From positions 672,106,852 through 672,170,851 of the forward strand of contig NC_081412.1 of NCBI RefSeq assembly GCF_030272615.1: a stretch of DNA of 64,000 nt. The letters run 5' to 3'. The stretch comes from Cryptomeria japonica (taxonomy: Eukaryota; Streptophyta; Pinopsida; Cupressales; Cupressaceae). The position numbers and the translations under genes are program-made. Of the stretch, positions 11,625 through 24,001 are shown in pieces (the stretch's first letter is position 1; each line of letters opens with the position of its first letter). The notes under the pieces were generated by a model. It did not search any database, was not told where the DNA came from, and worked only from the letters and a program-made list of their open reading frames with translations.

Positions 11625-11735
11625 ATGCGCATAAGGCGCATGCCTTATAAGGCGCATGCCTTATAAGGCGCGCACACTATAGGATGTGCACCCTATAGTC
11701 CGTGCACCATATAAGGCATGTGCCTTATGCACCTT
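11625..11735. repeat. Palindromic subterminal repeats
   Basis: GGCGCATGCCTTATAA occurs twice in tandem (from about 11635). Near-palindromes follow, such as ATAAGGCATGTGCCTTAT, with repeated TGCACC and CTATAG words. The GGCGCATGCC core also has a counterpart near the other end of the element (GGCGCATGCC within 51394-51410). In other DNA transposons such subterminal arrays are transposase-binding sites; that role is inferred here. Confidence 0.55.
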
Positions 11736-11769
11736 TAAAACTTAAAAAAAAACCTGGTCCGCATTTTGG

Positions 11770-13890
11770 ATGCATTCTACATTCCCAAACCCACATTTTA
11801 GCGATTTTGGGTGCCATTTTCTTGTGCTCGCCCTTTGTAAAAGCTTGATATTGGGCACTAAGTTATCTATCTCTCATCAAAATGTCGCCATGCCATTGAA
11901 GAGCTCGAAGAGGTATGTATTTTTATTTTCTTATTGTCATTTTTTATTAATTTGAAGATTAAACTAGGTTTATTGATTTAAATTTATTTTCATTATCAAC
12001 AAATGAGATTAGACAAGAAAATGTTGAAAACACTCAATCACCTCCTCATGAAGACCATATTGAAGAAGAAGCACATCAATCACCTCCTCATGAAGACCAT
12101 ATTGAAGAAGAAGCACATCAAGAACCTCCTACAATCCCTAGACATCCCATAGGTACACAAGAAAACCTATTAGGTCAAATAGAATAATAGCCAAAAAGAG
12201 CTTGAAGGTTTAATCAAAAGGCTAAAAGATCCCATTGGAACAAACTCCCATAGGACAAACCTTTGCCAGTTATTTGCAATCTATTGTATCTCACATACAA
12301 TCTATGAGTGGGCAAATAAATTTCTGGTCCAGTAAGAAGGAAGAACAAAAGCAATTTTATGCTGACAAATTATCATATGCGGCAGTGAAGAAAAAGAAAA
12401 TTAACAAATTTGACTTTTGTGCTCTTTTTACGGACCCCCAAATGAATCAACCTTTACACCCTAGATGTAGGAGATTCCCTATTCATTGGTGTCATCATGA
12501 AGGGATTAAGAACAATTTTTGGGATAGGTGGTGGATGGTATTCGATCAGCCCCCATGCAATAATCATGAGGTACCCCAATACTTTTTGAGAAAATTGTAT
12601 TGTGAGTTTGTCCTTAATGAGATCCCAAACTATTTTGATTTTCTAGATTTCCAAGGTAGAGGTGGGGGTTCCTCACATGATAGAGAGGGTGATAGCATGA
12701 CCCAAAACTCCCACCAAGAAGCTTGGCTAGACCTATGGTGGAGCATGTTATTATTCCTTCCATTGTGAAGGAGAGTATTGAGGTCGAAACTCTAGAGTTG
12801 ATTAGCTCACTCACTCAAACCCTTATACAGTATGCTAGGCCTCTAGTAGAGGGTGATGTGAGTGATGAGGGTGATTCTTCTAGGCATCAAGTTCCGGCTC
12901 ATTTTTTTCGATCTTGTGGTTCTCTTTGCACTTATGATCCTAATAGTTTTGAGAATGCACGTGCACAAGCAGAGTTTGCTACAAAGAACATTGTCATGAC
13001 AGAATCCTTGTTGAACGAAACATTTGGCATTGATACCCAGGTGAATTTAATTACAAGTTAATTTCATTCTTTTTATTAAATCTTACATGTAAATTTGAGA
13101 ATATATCTAAATTATTAAATTATTATGATAAAAAATTAGTGTCAAAGTGTTCACAATACCAGCAACATTCCTGCAGCACCCTTTTTCATGACTTCGTCAA
13201 CTCCACGAGTATACAACGAGTGAAGAAATATAATTATTATATGTATATAGTTGAACCTTATGTGAATTATTTTCTAATTACTCATTTTGGATGTCAAATA
13301 GTTTGATGCTAGAGCTTCAACATCAACACCTTGCAATGTATTTCATCGACAATCTTTCACCCAGGTAAACAATTTATCTTTAATGTTGTTATTAAATAAT
13401 ATAGATAGTTCTGGTGATTAATAACTATACTTTTTTTAATTTTCAGATGTTGACATCAGAGACTCCTCCTGTTGTCTGTGCATCAATGGACCGCAGTGTT
13501 GCTACAGCAGTAGCAAGTTCAACTCCTTTAACAGAAGTATGAGACATATTTGTAAATTTAGTAAATTTTGCATTAAATTTGTTATCTTAATAATATGTTA
13601 TTGAAAATTTTAACGACACTTGTATTTAGTTTAATTTATATTGTGATGCTTACAGGAGGGGCTTGTCACTCCAAATCATGAACATGCACCTGTTGTGGAT
13701 GAACATTATGATTATTTGTATGTGGTAAGTGACTATTTTATTATATGTCATTCTAAAATTCAATTTTTGTATATGCTAACATCATTATTTTCATTGTATC
13801 GGATGGAGTTACAAAAAAGTTTGGAGAGGAGGTCGAGTGGATGTACTCAAAAGACACCTGCATCATATACATATCCATCCCCTCGATAAG
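11770..13890 (+). CDS. Multi-exon gene of unknown function inside the TIR element (probably decayed)
   Basis: I do not recognise the product. A first exon may end at GAAGAG|GTATGT (about 11911). A second reads QENVENTQSPPHEDHIEEEA with a duplicated acidic block (12035-12118). A main exon follows from about 12225, rich in aromatic residues (WDRWWMVFDQPP, LRKLYCEFVLNEIPNYFDF), then a shift of frame between about 12650 and 12700, after which PMVEHVIIPSIVKESIEVETL and ENARAQAEFATKNIVMTES continue to GATACCCAG|GTGAAT at 13039. Shorter putative exons with good splice borders follow (TTTTCAG|ATG at about 13447, TTACAG|GAGG at about 13656, TGTGTG|GTAAGT at about 13724). The position near the left end and the orientation towards the transposase-like gene suggest an accessory transposon gene. 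Exon structure is a guess without transcripts, and whether it is intact is unclear. Confidence 0.45.
12035..12118 (+). repeat. 42-bp tandem duplication (two identical copies) encoding an acidic repeat
   Basis: A unit starting CAATCACCTCCTCATGAAG occurs at 12035 and 12077. Its length is a multiple of three, and it translates to QSPPHEDHIEEEAH twice in the second putative exon. Keeping frame is mild support for coding use. Confidence 0.8.
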
Positions 13891-13950
13891 CAAAGATATC
13901 TCATTATCTGTTTCCTTCCCCTAGAGGGAAATGAATAGAATGGGGTCTTA

Positions 13951-14168
13951 TGTTGTATGCTTATATGGCAATTTTGAACATATGTTTTGTATTATGAATA
14001 TGTGACATTCTATGTCCATATGGCTTTTGGCAAGCCCCTATTTGACTTTATTGGATATCATGTTGTATGCCTTTATAGAAATTTTGAACATATGTGTTGT
14101 TTTATGAATACGTGAAATTCTATGTCCATATGGCTTTTGGCAAGCCTATTTGTTTATATTGGATATAT
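13951..14168 (+). repeat. 110-bp tandem duplication downstream of the unknown gene
   Basis: TGTTGTATGC starts at 13951 and 14061, and each copy continues through TTTTGAACATATGT and CTATGTCCATATGGC to GGATAT. It could be the 3' untranslated region of the preceding gene. From there to about 14480 I see no gene. Confidence 0.75.
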
Positions 14169-14479
14169 TTGATAGTTTTAATGGTATACAATGTTGCATG
14201 GATTTGTATCTTTTTGGTTAATGCAAATCATTTTTCATGGTTATCTATAATTGTAGTACAAATGATTAAATGAATAATTGCACAAAGTTTATTGTTACTT
14301 AAGCTTTGAACCTAAATATGTGTTTGTTATCCAAGACACAAGCTTATGGAGATCAACACAAATTCAATAGTTATAGTCAAAATAAGACTATATAAAGGAA
14401 ACATGGAAACAACCAAAATTAGACAATGTAAGATACCATTGTACCAATACCCATTCTAAAAAGATTGTATAGCCCATAA

Positions 14480-17400
14480 ACTTATATTCATCTAATGCAT
14501 GCACTTAGGCAATTTCCCTGCTAGGGTGTGGCCCGCAATGATTGAGCGAGTTGGAGAGAAAAAAGAAGGCATTCCTAGCATAAAACTAGCCACCCTAATG
14601 CGTACGAGCTAACGGTTCAGTGCCTCGATGAGTGGATTGAAAGATGGGGCATTGTGCAACTTTTCATTGAACTCACCTGACGCTTTTTATCACAACCGAG
14701 AAAGTGTCCCCACGAGCAACTAGATCCAAGTCTACCAAAATCGAGAAAGGTTTTTTTAGAGTTCCATAACATGACCCCGTAGGATTAGATGGCTCATACT
14801 TATGATTAACAGGCACCAAGAAACACGATACCGAATATTGTCAACTTTAAGCAACTTGAGCACTTTGGCAATTTCACTGCTAGGGTGTGGCCCACAATGA
14901 TCGGGTGAGTTGGAGATCAAAAAGAATGCATTGCAAGCGTAAACCCGGCCACCCTGATGCATACGAGCTGACGGTTCAGTGTCAGGATGAGCGGATTGAA
15001 AGATGGGGCATTGTGCAACTTTTCATTGAACTCATCTGACGCCTTTTGTCGCAACTGAGAAAGTGTCACCACGAGAAATTGGATCCGAGTCTACCGAAAC
15101 TGAGAGAGAATTTTTTAGAGTACCATAACATGATCCTGTAGGATCAGACCGATTGTTCTTATGATTAACGAGCACAAAGAAATGCGATGCTGAATATTGA
15201 CAACTTTGGGCAACTTGAGCACTTAGGCGATTTCGCTGCTAGGGTGTGGCCCGCAATGATCAGGCGAGTTGGAGAGAAAAAGAAGGAATTCATAGCATAA
15301 AACTGGCCACCTCAACATGTACAAGCTAATGGTTCGGTGTTGTGATGAGCGGATTGAAAGATGGGGCATTGTACAACTTTTCATTAAATTCATCTGACGC
15401 CTTTTGTCGCAACTGAGAAAGTGTCACCACGAGCAACTGGATCCGAGTCTACTGAAACTAAGAGAGGCTTTTTTAGATTGCCATAACACAACCCCATAGG
15501 ATTAGATGGCTCATTCTTATGATTAACGAGCATCGTGAAATGCGATGCCGAATATTGACAACTTTGAGCAACTTGAGCACTTAGGTGATTTCGATGCTAG
15601 GGTGTGGCCCGCAATGATCAGGCGAGTTGGAGAGAAAAAAGAAGGCATTCCTAGTGTAAACTTGGCCACCCCAATGCATAGGAGTTGACGGTTTGGTGCC
15701 GCGACATGCAGATTAAAAGTTGGGGCATTGTGCAACTTTTCATTGAACTCATCTGATGCCTTTTGTCGCAATCGAGAAAGTGTCGCCATGAGAAACTGCA
15801 TCTGAGTCTACCGAAACTGAGAGAGGATTTTTTAGAGAGCCATAACATGATCCCATATAATCAGATGGCTCATTCTTATGATTAATGAGTGCCGAGGAAT
15901 GTGATGCTGAATATTGACAGCTTTGAGCAACTTGAGCACTTAGGCAATTTTGCTGCTAGGGTGTGGCCCTCAATGATTGGGCGAGCTGGAGAGAAAAAGG
16001 AAGGCATTTTTAGTGTAAACCCAGCCACCCCAATGCATACAAGCTGATGGTTTGATTCCGCGACGAGTGGATTAAAATATGGATATTGTGCAACTTTTCA
16101 TTGAACTCATCTGGCGCTTTTTGTTGCAACTGAGAAAGTGTTGCCACGAGCAACTGGATCTGAGTCTATCAAAACTGAGAGGATTTTTATAGAGTGTCAT
16201 AGCATGACCCCACTGGATCAGATGCCTCATTCTTATGATTACCGGGCATCGAGAAACGTGATGCCGAATATTGACAACTTTGAGAAACTTGAGCACTTAG
16301 GCGATTTCACTGCTAGGGTGTGGCCGACAACGATTGGGTGAGTTGGAGACAAAAAAAAAAGGCATTCCTAGTGTAAACCTAGCCACCCCAATGCATACAA
16401 GTTGATGTTTTGGTGCCGCGATGAGCGGATTGAAAGATGGGGCATTGTGCAACTTTTCATTAAACTCATCTAATGACTTCTGTTGCAACCAAGAAAGTGT
16501 CACCACGAACAATTGGATCCGAGTCTACCAAAACCAAGAGAGGATTTTTTAGAGTGCCATAACATGACCTCATAGGATTAGATGGATCATTCCTTTGATT
16601 AACAGGTGCTGATAAACGTGATGCCAAATATTGACAACTTTGAGCAACTTGAGCACTTAGGCGATTTTGCTGCTAGGGTGTGGCCCGCAATGATCGGGTG
16701 ACTTGGAAAGAAAAAAGAAGGAATTCCTAGCATAAACTTGACCACTCCAATGCATACAAGTAGATGGTTTGGTGTTGCGACGAGCGGATTGAAAGATGGG
16801 GCATTATGCAATTTTTCATTGAACTCATCTGATGCCTTTTGTCGCAACCAATAGTGTCGCCACGAGCAATTGGATCTGAGTCTACCAAAAATGAGAGAGG
16901 ATTTTTTAGAGTGCCATAACACAACCCCACAGGATTAGATGGCTCATTCTTATGATTAACGGGCAGCGAGAAACGTGATGCTGAATATTGACAACTTTGA
17001 GCAACTTGAGCACTTAGGTGATTTCGCTGTCAAGGTGTGGCCCGCAATGATTGGGCGAGTTGGAGAGAAAAAAGAAGGAATTCCTAGCATAAACCCAGCC
17101 ACCCTGACACATACGAGTTGACGGTTCAGTGCCGCAATGAGCGGATTGAAAGATGGGGCATTGTGCAACTTTTCATTGAACTCATTTGATGCTTTTTGTC
17201 ACAACTTAGAAAGTGTCGCCATGAGAAACTGGATCCGATTCTACCAAAACCGAGAGAGGATTTTTTAGATTTCCATAACATGTCCCCATAGGATCAGACG
17301 GCTTGTTCTTATGATTAATAGGCTCTAAGAAACACGATGCCGAATATTGACAACTTTGAGCAACTTGAGCACTTAGGCGATTTTGCTGTCAGGGTGTGGC

Positions 17401-18800
17401 CCGCAACGATCGGGCTAGTTGGAGAGAAAAAAGAAAGCATTCCTAGTGTAAACACAACCACCCAGATGTGTATGAGATGACGGTTTGGTGCCACGATGAG
17501 TGGATTGAAAGATGAGGCATTGTGCAACTTTTCATTGAACTCATCTGACGCTTTTTGTCGCAACCGAGAAAGTGTCACCACGAGCAACTAGATCTGATTC
17601 TACCAAAATAAAGAGAGGATTTTTTAGAGTGACATAACATGACCCTGTAGGATCAAATGGCTCATTCTTATGATTAACGGGTATCGAGAAATGCGATGCC
17701 AAATATTGACAACTTTGAGCAACTTGAGCACTTGGGTGATTTTGCTGCCAGGGTGTGGCCCACAATGATCGGGCAAGTTGGAGAGGAAAAAGAAGGAATT
17801 CCTAGTGTAAAAATAGTCACCAAGACACATACAATCTGACGGTTTGGTGCCACGATGAGCGGATTGAAAGATGGGGTATTGTGCAACTTTTCATTGAACT
17901 CATTTGATGCTGTTTGTCGCAACCGAGAAAGTGTCACCATGAGCAACTACATCTGAGTCTACTGAAACCGAGAGAGGATTTTTTAGAGTGCCATAACATG
18001 ATGCCATAGGATTAGATGGCTTGTTCTTATGATTAACGGGCACCGAGAAATGCGATGCCGAATATTAACAACTTTGAGCAACTTGAGCACTTAGGCAATT
18101 TCGCTGCCAGGGTGTGGCCCTCAACGATCGGGTGAGTTTGAGAGAAAAAGGAAGGCATTCCTAGCGTAAACCCAGCCACCCCAATGCATACGATCTAATG
18201 GTTTGGTGTCGCGACAAGAGGAATGAATAATGGGGCATTGTGCAACTTTTCATGGAACTCATCTGACGCTTTTTGTCGCAACCGAGAAAGTGTCGCCATG
18301 AGCAACTAGATCCGAGTCTACCAAAACTGAGAGAGGCTTTTTTAGAGTGCCATAATATGACCTGATAGGATTAGATGGCTCATTGTTATGATTAACAAGC
18401 ACCGATAAACGTGATGCCAAATATTGACAACTTTGAGCAACTTGAGCACTTAGGGGATTTCGCTGCTAGGGTGTGGCTTGCAATGATTGCACGAGTTGGA
18501 GAAAAAAAAGAAGGCATTCCTAGCATAAATCTAGCCACACTGATGCATACAAGCTGATGATTTGGTGCCGCGATGAGCGGATTGAAATATGGAGCATTGT
18601 ACAGCTTTTCATTGAATTGATCTGACACTTTTTGTCGCAACCGAGAAAGTGTCGCCATGAGCAACTGGATCTGAGTCTACCGATACTGAGAGAGGCTTTT
18701 TTAGAGAGCCATAACACAATCCTGTAGGATCAGACAAATCATTCTTACATGTCACTAACAACGAGAAAAACGATGCCAAATTTTAACAATTTTTCACACT
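14480..18800. repeat. Tandem array of twelve ~359-bp monomers
   Basis: The marker GCACTTAGGCGATTTCGCTG and its variants starts at 14501, 14860, 15219, 15577, 15936, 16293, 16653, 17010, 17369, 17728, 18087 and 18446, with spacings of 357-360 bp. The last monomer fades out near 18800. The minus strand keeps an open frame of about 70-107 codons in many monomers (containing NEKLHNAP and AKSPKCSSCSKLSIFGI), but a second frame is open as well and 359 is not a multiple of three, so coding is doubtful. The array lies between the two element genes. A satellite that amplified inside the transposon is the simplest reading. Confidence 0.92.
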
Positions 18801-19034
18801 TTGAGTGATGACAACAAATGAGCATTTTTTTACATCTTTTACCATATTAGGAGGGTATACTTCATGAAATGATCCCATGTGATCTCTAATGGTCCAAAAT
18901 GACATTATTTACATAAAATCACACAAAACAATACAAAAACATTTTTTTATATTACAATGCCTCGAGTAGTCAAAAATACAAGTCATGTACATATATCCAA
19001 ATAAGATTGATATTACAATTTTTTACATTTATAT
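18801..19034. other. Noncoding interval between the 359-bp array and the transposase-like gene
   Basis: The sequence is AT-rich and unique within the window. It lies just downstream of the stop codon of the minus-strand gene and would hold its 3' untranslated region. No clear signal is seen. Confidence 0.4.
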
Positions 19035-21005
19035 TTAATGCAATGAACCATCTGGATCTGCTCTACTCTTTATCGTGTCTAGTATGGCCTCATGGTCAAA
19101 CTCACGAACCTTGCATAGGTTCTTGTTTAGTGGTCTACCCCCATATCTGAACAAATGAACATTTGAAGCTACAACAAGGTTAGAATAATGAAGAATTTCC
19201 ATATGTGTCTCGAAGTCCTTGAACAACCACAAGTTAGACCTCTTCAATGGGTACCTTCTAAGCCATGTACTAGTTGCAACTATTGATCCTGTGGGGTACT
19301 CAATATTTTCTCCATCTACCATAGGGCCATCCAATTTCTTTTTTGCATCCACATAATGACACAGGTAATAATTTTTTCCTTCTTCATTGTCTTCAACTAC
19401 AATTACTCCATAAACATGCCCTGCAATGATAAAGTCAAAAGAATTTAGCAAACAACTAAGTAAAATATGAAAGTACAAAAAATTTCATGCGGATAATCTA
19501 CCTAGTTGGACTAAATCTCACACATGGTCAAAGTCAACTGATGCTTCCATCTGTGTTAGTTGTAGTGAACTTGGAGTTCGGTATGTCTCAAGTGGGATTA
19601 GAGGCCTCATACACCATTCCTCCACCCACTCCTTTGACCCACACTCATTATAGGCACCATATCTACATGAAGAACAATAACATTCCATCTGCCACATATG
19701 GATAGTCCATGAACTTGCATTAGAGATTTTGAAAGAGTGTAGCTCATTCAATCCCATCAATGTACAATAATCTTCTAATTTTGCAATGTTAGTATCATCT
19801 ACCAACCAAAAAAAATTACGAACTGAAGACTTACCTTGATTACCTAGACCAATTGTACCATTCCACCACTGAACAATTGATTCTGCATCTTTCAAGTTTG
19901 CATTCCCTTTGTACTTTAACTCTTCTCATACTAAAGCTCTTTTAATACATGCTCCTGCATCATCATGCTTCCCTTTTCCATGCCCAGCCTCAGAGAAATT
20001 CCACATATGTTGAATAGAAGTCAACTTATGCATCCTACTCAACAAATAAAACATCTGAGAGTTCTTAAATTGTGATACACAATTATCTAACCATATGATA
20101 TGTTGATGGAATGATATGCCTCGGCTAGCCAAATTATCATAGTATCTGAAAACAACCTTGCACAAACTCTGTAGAGTGTGAGCGATCATCACTGATGTAA
20201 AAATGATACTCCCTCAATATCTTCCTATCCTCTTCCATACTATCATGTGCATGAATGAATGATGTATGCACAAATATTGCAACTTGTGTGGAGTTGTAAT
20301 ATTGTGATTGCACCTCATTCTGCGGTTGTAGTGTCTAGTTCTCTGCAAAGTCAACAATTGAAATGATTGTATGAAGTGGAAATGTGTCCTTGCATAACTT
20401 AAATTGTGAGTCCAACCAACGAGCTTGATGGTTATGCCTTGCATACTCATACACTATATTCTCATGAAGGATGCCCATAAACTGATACATTGGAATCTTA
20501 TCACTAACCAATTCACACCTTTTTGCTTCTTTTCCATCTTTTAGCATGTAGGCCACTGTCTTATATTTTCCAAATTCTACTAATTCATTACCAATTTCTT
20601 GTCCAATATCTATATGTTGATAATTTTTTTAATGTCACAATCCACCACAATCAACACATGTGTCATCCAAGAAACACTTATTGTAATATACTTGACCATC
20701 TACTCTTTCACATAAGATGCTAGATATGAATTCCCTTGAAGATGTTGGTGGACCATTTATGTTGCATTCCTGTAAAACATTGTTAGCATGCAAATCTATA
20801 CATATGTGTTGATAAACATCATAATGATTAGAAAATTCAATATGTACTCTTCAATTAGCACCACTTCTTCTATGATATTCAATTTCCTTTGTTCACAAAG
20901 TTGCTTCATTCCTTCTCTTTTTTTTACATTCTTAGCTCCAGGCTCTTCCAATGTTACATTTTTTGGTCGTTTCCTCAGCATGATGATGATTTCTACATGT
21001 ACATG
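19035..21005 (-). pseudogene. Transposase-like gene of the TIR element, intron-containing and broken
   Basis: Read from 21005 down: a basic N-terminus (LRKRPKNVTLEEPGAKNVKK); a likely 3' splice site TTTTACAG at about 20772; a CxxC pair (DDTCVDCGGL); SIVDFAEN at about 20335-20355; ISDD at 20185-20196; HIIWLDNCVSQFKN with its Asp at 20085-20087; and EAGHGKGKHDDAGACIKR at about 19935-19990. The C-terminal exon 19035-19420 follows an intron with GT/AG borders (19421-19501) and reads GHVYGVIVVEDNEEG to the stop at 19035. The spaced acidic residues and the HGKG block resemble DDE-type transposase-like proteins that I recall from animal and protist genomes, but I cannot name the superfamily. Breaks: a stop in VDFAEN at 20335-20337, TGA codons near 19926 and 19518 (both fit CGA to TGA decay), and a frameshift near 20150. 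The encoded product would be nuclear. It is probably the mobilising gene of the element. Confidence 0.6.
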
Positions 21006-21009
21006 CACA

Positions 21010-21839
21010 TAAAAGAGAATAAATTGAAGTCATAAAGAGATTTTAAGAGGCGTAAGGGACAGTCCTAATGGATCTATGATTGTCTTAATTATGTTAGGAC
21101 ATTCCTAATGCATCTATGAATATCCTAATTATGCATATGTTAAAATGGATATATGAAATTGAAATTATTTCATGTATTCCTTTTTTAAATTATTTCATAA
21201 GATCTTAAAAAGGATGTATGAAATTGCAAATTTTGTTTTAAACCACTAAACAAATAATTTTCTTATGCAACTTCCTTCAAATGCATTGTTAAATTTGATG
21301 TAAATCTAATAGGATTATAATCAATTTTGACTCACACTTTTATTCTAACATTTAAACAAAATAACGCTTAATAAGTATTTGAATTCTAAAAACAAGAAAA
21401 TATTACCTCAGTTATCCAAATTTGATAAAAAAAACTATGTTCTTCCTCTTTGACATTGCCAAATGAAAAAAGAGGTGGTGGAGAGCTAATGGAAAGTATT
21501 AAATAACTTTGCATAAAATGAACACCATGCAAAAAGCATTTTTTTGTCTGATCATGCACAGAAAGAAGACAAAATGAGAGAATGTGGGCTTGGATCATGA
21601 GTCAAGGGTCCCATATAACCCTTTTTTAGTGCAACTCATTTGGCTAGCACCAAATATGGCACTAGCCAAATGACTTCCATTGAAATTTTTTAACCTTTGA
21701 TAAATTTCTACACTATACCCTATAATCTATACTCTATACCTTAAAGTTTGATAGCCACAACCATAATAATTAAACCATTTCAAACCTATAACAAATACCC
21801 TAGATCGTATGACCAAATATGCTAAATCCTCGACCCTAT
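21010..21839. other. Noncoding interval upstream of the transposase-like gene
   Basis: This AT-rich DNA would hold the minus-strand promoter. A short inverted repeat built on ATTTGGCTAG and CTAGCCAAAT lies at about 21648-21672. TTTGGC/GCCAAA words recur on the far side of the satellite at 51350-51440. Short ORFs here have no recognisable motif. Confidence 0.4.
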
Positions 21840-24001
21840 ACAATAACCATAGACCCTATAACCCAATATGTTAAACAATATGAGGTCGTTGTGGGTCGTA
21901 TGGTGTCCCAAAGGGTCATATGGTGTCATATGACCCTTTAGGACACCATATGGTCCCTTAGGACACAATGTGAACCCTAACGACACGTAAGGGATCATAT
22001 GGTATCCTAAGGGGTCATAGGACGCTATATGACCCATTAGGACACCATATGACCCTTTAGGATTCCATATTACCCCTTAGGAAACAATATGGTGTTGTTA
22101 TGGGTCGTATGGGGTCGTAAGGGTTCATATGGCATCCTATGACCCCCTAGGACACCATATGACCCCTTAGGACACAATATGGTGTCGTTATGAGTCATAT
22201 AGTGTCCTAAGGGGCCATATGGTGTCCTATGACCCCTTACGACACCATATGATCCCTTAGGAAACAATATACTATCGTTATGGGTTGTATGGTGTCATAT
22301 GGTGTACTATGGGGTCATACGACACCATATAACCCCTTAGGTGTCATTAGGGATCATATTGTGTCTTAACGGGTTACATGATGTGTTATAACCCATTAAG
22401 ACACCCTCTGACCCCTAACGATACCATATGACCCATAACGATACCATATGGTGTCCTAAGGTGTCATATAGTGTCCCAAGGGGCCATAGGACACCATATG
22501 ACCCCTTAGGACACAATGTGAACCCTAACGGCACATAAGGGGTTATATGCTATCCTAAGCGGTCATAGGACACTACATGACCCGTTAGAATACCATATGA
22601 TCCCTTAGGACAATATATGACCCATAACGACACTATATGGTGTTCTAAGGGGTCACATTGTGTAGTAAAGGGTCATATGGTGTCCTATGACCCCTTAAGA
22701 CACCATATGACCCGTTAGGACACAATATGGTGTTTTAATGGGTCGTATGGTGTCCTAAGGGGTCATATGGTGTCCTATGGGGTCATAGGACACCATATGA
22801 CCCCTTAGGGATCGTTAGGGATCATATTGTGTCTTAACAGGTCGTATGGTGTGTTATGACACCTTAAGACACCATATGACCCCTTAGGACACCATACGAG
22901 CCATAATGACACCATATGGTGTCCTAAGGGGTCATATAGTGTCCTAAAGGGTCATACGACACCATATGACCCCTTAGGATAGAATGTGAACCCTAACAAC
23001 ATGTAAAGCATTATATGGTATCCTAAGGAATCAAAGGACACTATATGACCCATTAGGACACCATATGACACCTTAAAACACCATATGACCAATAACGACA
23101 CTATATGGTGTTCTAAGGGGACACATGGTGTTGTAAGAGGTTATACGGTATCCTATGACCCCTTAGGACACCATATGACCCCTTAAGACATAACATGGTG
23201 TCGTTATGGGTTGTATGGTGTCGTAAAGGGTCATATAGTGTCCTATGGGGCCATTGCACACCATATGACCCCTTAGGTGTCGTTAGGGATCATATTGTGT
23301 CTTAACAGGTCATATGGTGTGTTATGACCCCTTAAGACACCATATGACCCCTTAGGACACCATATGAGCCATAATGACACCATATGGTGTCATAAGGGGT
23401 CATATAGTGTCCTAAGGGGTCATAGGATACCATATGATACCTTAGGATAGAATGTGAACCATAACAACATGTAAGGGGTTATATGGTATCCTAAGGGGTC
23501 AAAGAACACTATGTGACCCGTTAGGACACTATATGACACCTTAAAACAACATACGACCAATAATGACACTATATGGTGTTCTAAGGGGACACATGGTGTC
23601 ATAAGAGGTCATATGGTGTCCTATGACCCCTTAGGATACCATATGATGCCTTAGGACACAATATGGTGTCGTTATGGGTCGTATGGTATCCTAAAGGGTC
23701 ATATGGTGTTCTATGGGGCCATAGGACACCATATGACCCCTTAGGTGTTGTTAAGGATCATATTGTGTCTTAACAGGTCATATGGTGTGTTATGACCCCT
23801 TAAGACACCATATGACCCCTTAGGACACCATACGACCCATAATGACACCATATGGTGTCCCAAGGGATCATATAGTGTCCTAAGGGGTCATAGGACACCA
23901 TATGACCCCTTAGGACACAATGTGAACCCTAACAACATGTAAGGGGTTATATGGTATCCTAAGGGGTCATAGGACACTATATGACCCATTAGGACACCAT
24001 C
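21840..24001. repeat. Palindromic 10-bp-word satellite, block 1
   Basis: The array is built from GACACCATAT, GACCCCTTAG and their reverse complements ATATGGTGTC and CTAAGGGGTC, mixed in both orientations and often meeting as palindromes (GACACCATATGGTGTC). The marker AATGTGAACCCTAAC recurs at 21967, 22515, 22983, 23451 and 23919, so the spacings are 548, 468, 468 and 468. The block ends at the gypsy-type element, whose target duplication (CACCAT) is satellite sequence. ORFs here are by-products of the repeat. Confidence 0.95.

Noticed and set aside
14501..18800. 359-bp monomers as a functional protein-coding tandem gene family
   Set aside because: The period is not a multiple of three, two frames are similarly open, and no start or splice pattern is conserved.
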